NCBI GenBank assembly: GCA_025267735.1 | Contig: CM046299.1 | Span: forward strand, 17,692,232-17,756,231 | Length of the DNA stretch: 64,000 bases | Direction: 5' to 3' | Origin: Mactra quadrangularis | Taxonomy: Eukaryota; Mollusca; Bivalvia; Venerida; Mactridae | Shown here: positions 60,192-64,000 of the stretch, in pieces | Layout of the letters: the number at the start of each line of letters is the position of its first letter | How positions within the stretch are numbered: the first letter of the stretch is position 1 | Notes under the pieces: model-generated | What the model saw: the letters and a program-made list of their open reading frames with translations, nothing else | Database searches by the model: none | Told to the model about the DNA's origin: nothing | Program-made: the position numbers and the translations under genes

Positions 60192-60321
60192 ATGAATATT
60201 CAGTAGGGCATTCCTACTTGTAAACGTTAAGTTTGAACGATATTCATGAGGGCGTGACTAAAACTGGATACTGGTAACGCCCCTCGCCTGATTGGATACA
60301 GATAATCTAAACCCGAAGAGT
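60192..60321 (-). repeat. Right outer inverted repeat of the composite
   Basis: The inverse of 38,848-39,003: AATGAATATTCAGTAGGGC, GATATTCATGAGGGCGTGAC, ACTGGTAACGCCCCTCG and GATTGGATACAGATAATCTA. It lacks the ACTGAGACGAG stretch present in the left copy. Confidence 0.75.
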
Positions 60322-60512
60322 AGGGGGCACGTTCCGCAAGGCGATCGCTAGCTAGCGCTTTGTAGCGATTTCCTATGGAACGGTTTTCTACGATCTAGCA
60401 AGTTGAATCGCTAGCTAGCGAAACGTAGCAAGTTTTTTTCTTGCTAGCCGTATCATTCGGAACACTTCTGCTTATTTCAAAATGGCTGCCCCCTATGGGA
60501 ACGTGTTTCTTT
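60322..60512. repeat. GCTAGCTAGC-rich inverted repeat, possible MITE
   Basis: GGGGGCACGTTCC at the left and GCCCCCTATGGGAACGTG at the right are imperfectly inverted. Inside, GCGATCGCTAGCTAGCG and ATCGCTAGCTAGCGAAAC repeat. ATTCGGAACAC at about 60,453 resembles the end of the 46,137 element. It lies immediately outside the composite's right terminus. Confidence 0.45.
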
Positions 60513-61511
60513 TTCAAGAATACTGATATATATCGTAGAAGGTCCTAATTTCGTCACTGACCTAATTTCGTCACCCCACCTTAAATACTAAAAGCATTGA
60601 GCAATACTAAAATTTAAGTAATCTTTTTTATAAACTCACTAAAATAAGCTTAGATTCCCGTTTTTAGCTCGAAATACAGATCAATGGAATTGACGAGTGT
60701 GCACACACTGCCACATACCACCACATACCTTCACATACTACCATTTTACATGATATTTTTCGTTTTTTCTTAACTGTCAAAACATGAATAATTTCACGGC
60801 GAATATATTTGTTAAAATCAAAGTACTGAAAGTACTGTTGGAAGGAATTTTTGAACGATTTAAGCAGTTCAAAGTTAATATTTTGATATCCATCATCATC
60901 TCTTTAAATATCATTCGTAATCAAATGTGTTTCATATTTCAAAAATTTTCTCCCTGTCCTACCTGCTCTTTATGGATCAATCTTCATATTTTTACACTAC
61001 AAAGACACGTATGACGTAAGCTGTGAAGAGAGTGTAGTTCAGTTTACGGTTTAAGGCAGAGTGCAGTTATCATACTTCTGAACAAAGAATTGTGTCATTG
61101 TTATTTCTAATGCCGTATGTTAACACGAATACATTACTGCTTTACCGAAATAGTGAAATAATGCTGATTTGTATTGCGATTCAATTTAGAACTCAAATTA
61201 CTAATTTTCAGTTTAACTCTACTTGGCCGAGTGTAAAAAATTACGACTTTTCCGAAATTTATGATGCGTAAAATCAAGGTGCAGAGGCATTTTTTTATTT
61301 TCGAATTTTAAGGTGCAGGAAATCAGACGAACATAATAATTAATTTGATGGGTCTAACAAAAAAATAAATAAATAATGAAGTGAGCTTTGTGCTGACATT
61401 AAACCTTAACGCACACCCATCCAAAGATTAACCTTACATTTCATTGCTGAACTTCGATACATGTCCAGCGCTTTACGCTCTCAAGTAAACTCCTGCTGAC
61501 AAAACCATCGA
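60513..61511. other. Unique AT-rich spacer before the satellite
   Basis: It contains a short direct repeat CCTAATTTCGTCAC at about 60,544 and 60,562, and short microrepeats of CCACATACC at about 60,710. A 76-codon frame at 60,784-61,014 has no recognisable features. I see no gene. Confidence 0.45.
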
Positions 61512-64000
61512 GAAAATGTGTTTAAACAAGTAACTAACTACATTAAGGTACCAAAAAACGCGTGCAAACCTTGCGACACCAGGATGAGGCGGCCATTTTT
61601 GCTGTTCTAAAGCCCTATATAGCCATATTGCACGGTATATTTTGCGGCGCTGTTGCCATGGCGCATCTCGGTGTGCGAATGTGTTTTTTTTGCAGTTAGG
61701 TTGCTAACCATCTAGGGCACCTGAAAAACGTGTTTAAACACCAAACCCACCAGGTTCAGGTACCGAGAAACCCCGTGCAAATCTTGCGACACCAGGATGA
61801 GGGGCGACTTTGGGGCACTGTAGCCACTGCGCATCTCACTTCGCAGGTATGATTTTTTTGCAAATAGGTTGCTAACTACGTGGGGCATCGAGAAAATGTG
61901 TTTAAACAAGTAACTAACTACATTAAGGTACCAAAAAACGCGTGCAAACCTTGCGACACCAGGATGAGGCGGCCATTTTTGCTGTTCTAAAGCCCTATAT
62001 AGCCATATTGCACGGTATATTTTGCGGCGCTGTTGCCATGGCGCACCTCGGTGTGCGAATGTGATTTTTTTGCAGTTAGGTTGCTAACCATCTAGGGCAC
62101 CTGAAAAACGTGTTTAAACACCAAACCCACCAGGTTCAGGTACCGAGAAACCCCGTGCAAATCTTGCGACACTAGGATGAGGGGCGACTTTGGGGCACTG
62201 TAGCCACTGCGCATCTCACTGCGCAGGTATGCTTTTTTTAAATAGGTTGCTAACTACGTGGGGCATCCAGAAGATGTGTTTAAACAAGTAACTAACTACA
62301 TTAAGGTACCAAAAAAACGCGTTCAATCCTTGCGACACCAGGATGAGGCGGCCATTTTTGCTGTTCTAAAGCCCTATATAGCCATATTGCACGGTATACT
62401 TTGCGGCGCTGTTGCCATGGCGCACCTCGGTGTGCGAATGTGATTTTTTGCAGTTAGGTTGCTAACCATCTAGGGCACCTGAAAAACGTGTTTAAACACC
62501 AAACCCACCAGGTTCAGGTACCGAGAAACCCCGTGCAAATCTTGCGACACGAGGATGAGGGGCGATTTTTGGGCACTGTAGCCACTGCGCATCTCACTGC
62601 GCAGGTATGATTTTTTTGCAAATAGGTTGCTAACTACGTGGGGCATCGAGAAAATGTGTTTAAACAAGTAACTAACTACATTAAGGTACCAAAAAACGCG
62701 TGCAAACCTTGCGACACCAGGATGAGGCGGCCATTTTTGCTGTTCTAAAGCCCTATATAGCCATATTGCACGGTATACTTTGCGGCGCTGTTGCCATGGC
62801 GCACCTCGGTGTGCGAATGTGATTTTTTGCAGTTAGGTTGCTAACCATCTAGGGCACCTGAAAAACGTGTTTAAACACCAAACCCACCAGGTTCAGGTAC
62901 CGAGAAACCCCGTGCAAATCTTGCGACACCAGGATGAGGGGCGTTTTTGGGGCACTGTAGCCACTGCGCATCTCACTGCGCAGGTATGATTTTTTTGCAA
63001 ATATGTTGCTAACTACGTGGGGCATTGAGAAAATGTGTTTAAACAAGTAACTAACTACACTAAGGTACCAAAAAACGCGTGCAAACCTTGCGTCACCAGG
63101 ATGAGGCGGCCATTTTTGCTGTTCTAAAGCCCTATATAGCCATATTGCACGGTATATTTTGCGGCGCTGTTGCCATGGCGCACCTCGGTGTGCGAATGTG
63201 ATTTTTTGCAGTTAGGTTGCTAACCATCTAGGGCACCTGAAAAACGTGTTTAAACACCAAACCCACCAGGTTCAGGTACCGAAAAACCCCGTGCAAATCT
63301 TGCGACACCAGGATGAGGGGCGATTTGGGGCACTGTAACCACTGCGCATCTCACTGCGCAGGTATGATTTTTTGCAAATAGGTTGCTAACTACGTGGGGC
63401 ATCGAGAAAATGTGTTTAAACAAGTAACTAACTACATTAAGGTACCAAAAAACGCGTGCAAACCTAGCGACACCAGGATGAGGCGGCCATTTTTGCTGTT
63501 CTAAAGCCCAATATAGCCATATTGCACGGTATACTTTGCGGCGCTGTTGCCATGGCGCACCTCGGTGTGCGAATGTGATTTTTTGCTGTTAGGTTGCTAA
63601 CTAACTAGGGCACCTGAAAAACGTGTTTAAACACCAAACCCACCAGGTTCAGGTACCGAGAAACCCCGTGCAAATCTTGCGACACCAGGATGAGTGGCGA
63701 CTTTGGGGCACTGTAGCCACTGCGCATCTCACTGCGCAGGTATGTTTTTATGCAAATAGGTTGCTAACTACGTGGGGCATCGAGAAAATAAGTTTAAACA
63801 AGTAACTAACTACATTAAGGTACCAAAAAACGCGTGCAAACCTTGCGACACCAGGATGAGGCGGCCATTTTTGCTGTTCTAAAGCCCTATATAGCCATAT
63901 TGCACGCTATATTTTGCGGCGCTGTTGCCATGGCGCACCTCGGTGTGCGAATGTGATTTTTTGCAGTTAGGTTGCTAACAATCTAGGGCACCTGAAAAAC
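61512..64000 (+). repeat. Dimeric ~380-bp satellite array, running off the window
   Basis: Units start (AAAATGTGTTTAAACAAG) at about 61,513, 61,893, 62,271, 62,651, 63,030, 63,407 and 63,784, a period of 377-380 bp. Each unit has two related halves of about 210 and 170 bp. Both contain GTGTTTAAACA, GGTACC, a GTGCAAA-CTTGCGACACCAGGATGAGG core and GTTGCTAAC. The longer half adds GGCGGCCATTTTTGCTG, CCTATATAGCCATATTGCAC and TTGCCATGGCGCACC. Units differ by few bases and small length changes in T-runs, so the array is recently homogenised. The 65-codon frames inside are repeats of one another and not gene evidence. Confidence 0.95.

Larger units (their letters stand above)
38848..60321. mobile_element. 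21.5-kb Foldback-like composite element
   Basis: A ~155-bp sequence at 38,848-39,003 (TAGATTATCTGTATCCAATC, GAGGGGCGTTACCAGTATCC, CTCATGAATATCG, CCCTACTGAATATTCATT) is inverted at 60,192-60,321. Inside are two long arrays of one 32-bp repeat in opposite orientation: plus sense at 43.5-46.9 kb, minus sense at 53.0-59.8 kb. Two copies of a different TIR transposon, also mutually inverted, occupy 39,164-43,537 and 46,894-52,925. Inverted ends with tandem repeats in mirrored orientation are the hallmark of Foldback/Galileo-like elements. No transposase frame is visible, and no target duplication was identified at the outer ends. Confidence 0.6.

Noticed and set aside
61712..63046. Near-identical 65-codon minus-strand frames in the 380-bp satellite
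   Set aside because: They recur because the satellite unit recurs; there is no start context, splice pattern or sequence bias supporting a protein.

Overview
This is AT-rich animal DNA with phased, GT-AG spliced, multi-exon genes. Frequent ACATGT/TACATGTA words, many short inverted-repeat elements and tRNA-headed SINEs suggest a mollusc, probably a bivalve. That assignment is an inference from sequence style; no species can be named.

Genes occupy the first 38 kb. (1) Minus strand, 1,649-10,035: the 5' nine coding exons of TRAF3IP1/IFT54, an intraflagellar-transport protein. It has an unexpected 423-codon exon, and its C-terminal exons lie beyond the left edge. (2) Plus strand, 14,747-24,979: a complete 11-exon SLC3A (rBAT/4F2hc) amino-acid-transporter heavy chain, 636 aa, with a dead amylase-like ectodomain. 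The two genes are divergent across a 4.7-kb spacer. (3) Minus strand, 30,505-38,182: one first coding exon followed by four paralogous large exons. Each large exon encodes most of a double-hotdog acyl-thioesterase-like protein, has its own splice acceptor in the same phase and its own stop codon. By eye they look like four alternative terminal exons served by one 5' exon.

From 38.8 kb to the right edge I find no convincing host gene. The segment 38,848-60,321 looks like one large Foldback-like composite. Inverted copies of a ~150-bp sequence bound it, and it contains two long arrays of a 32-bp minisatellite in opposite orientation. Two copies of a second transposon family, also in opposite orientation, lie inside it and carry smaller elements nested within them. 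A separate dimeric ~380-bp satellite starts near 61,512 and runs off the window.

The gene introns and spacers hold many non-autonomous elements, several with intact terminal repeats and recognisable target-site duplications. All exon boundaries were read by eye from splice consensus and reading-frame continuity. No alignment, RNA data or database search was available.
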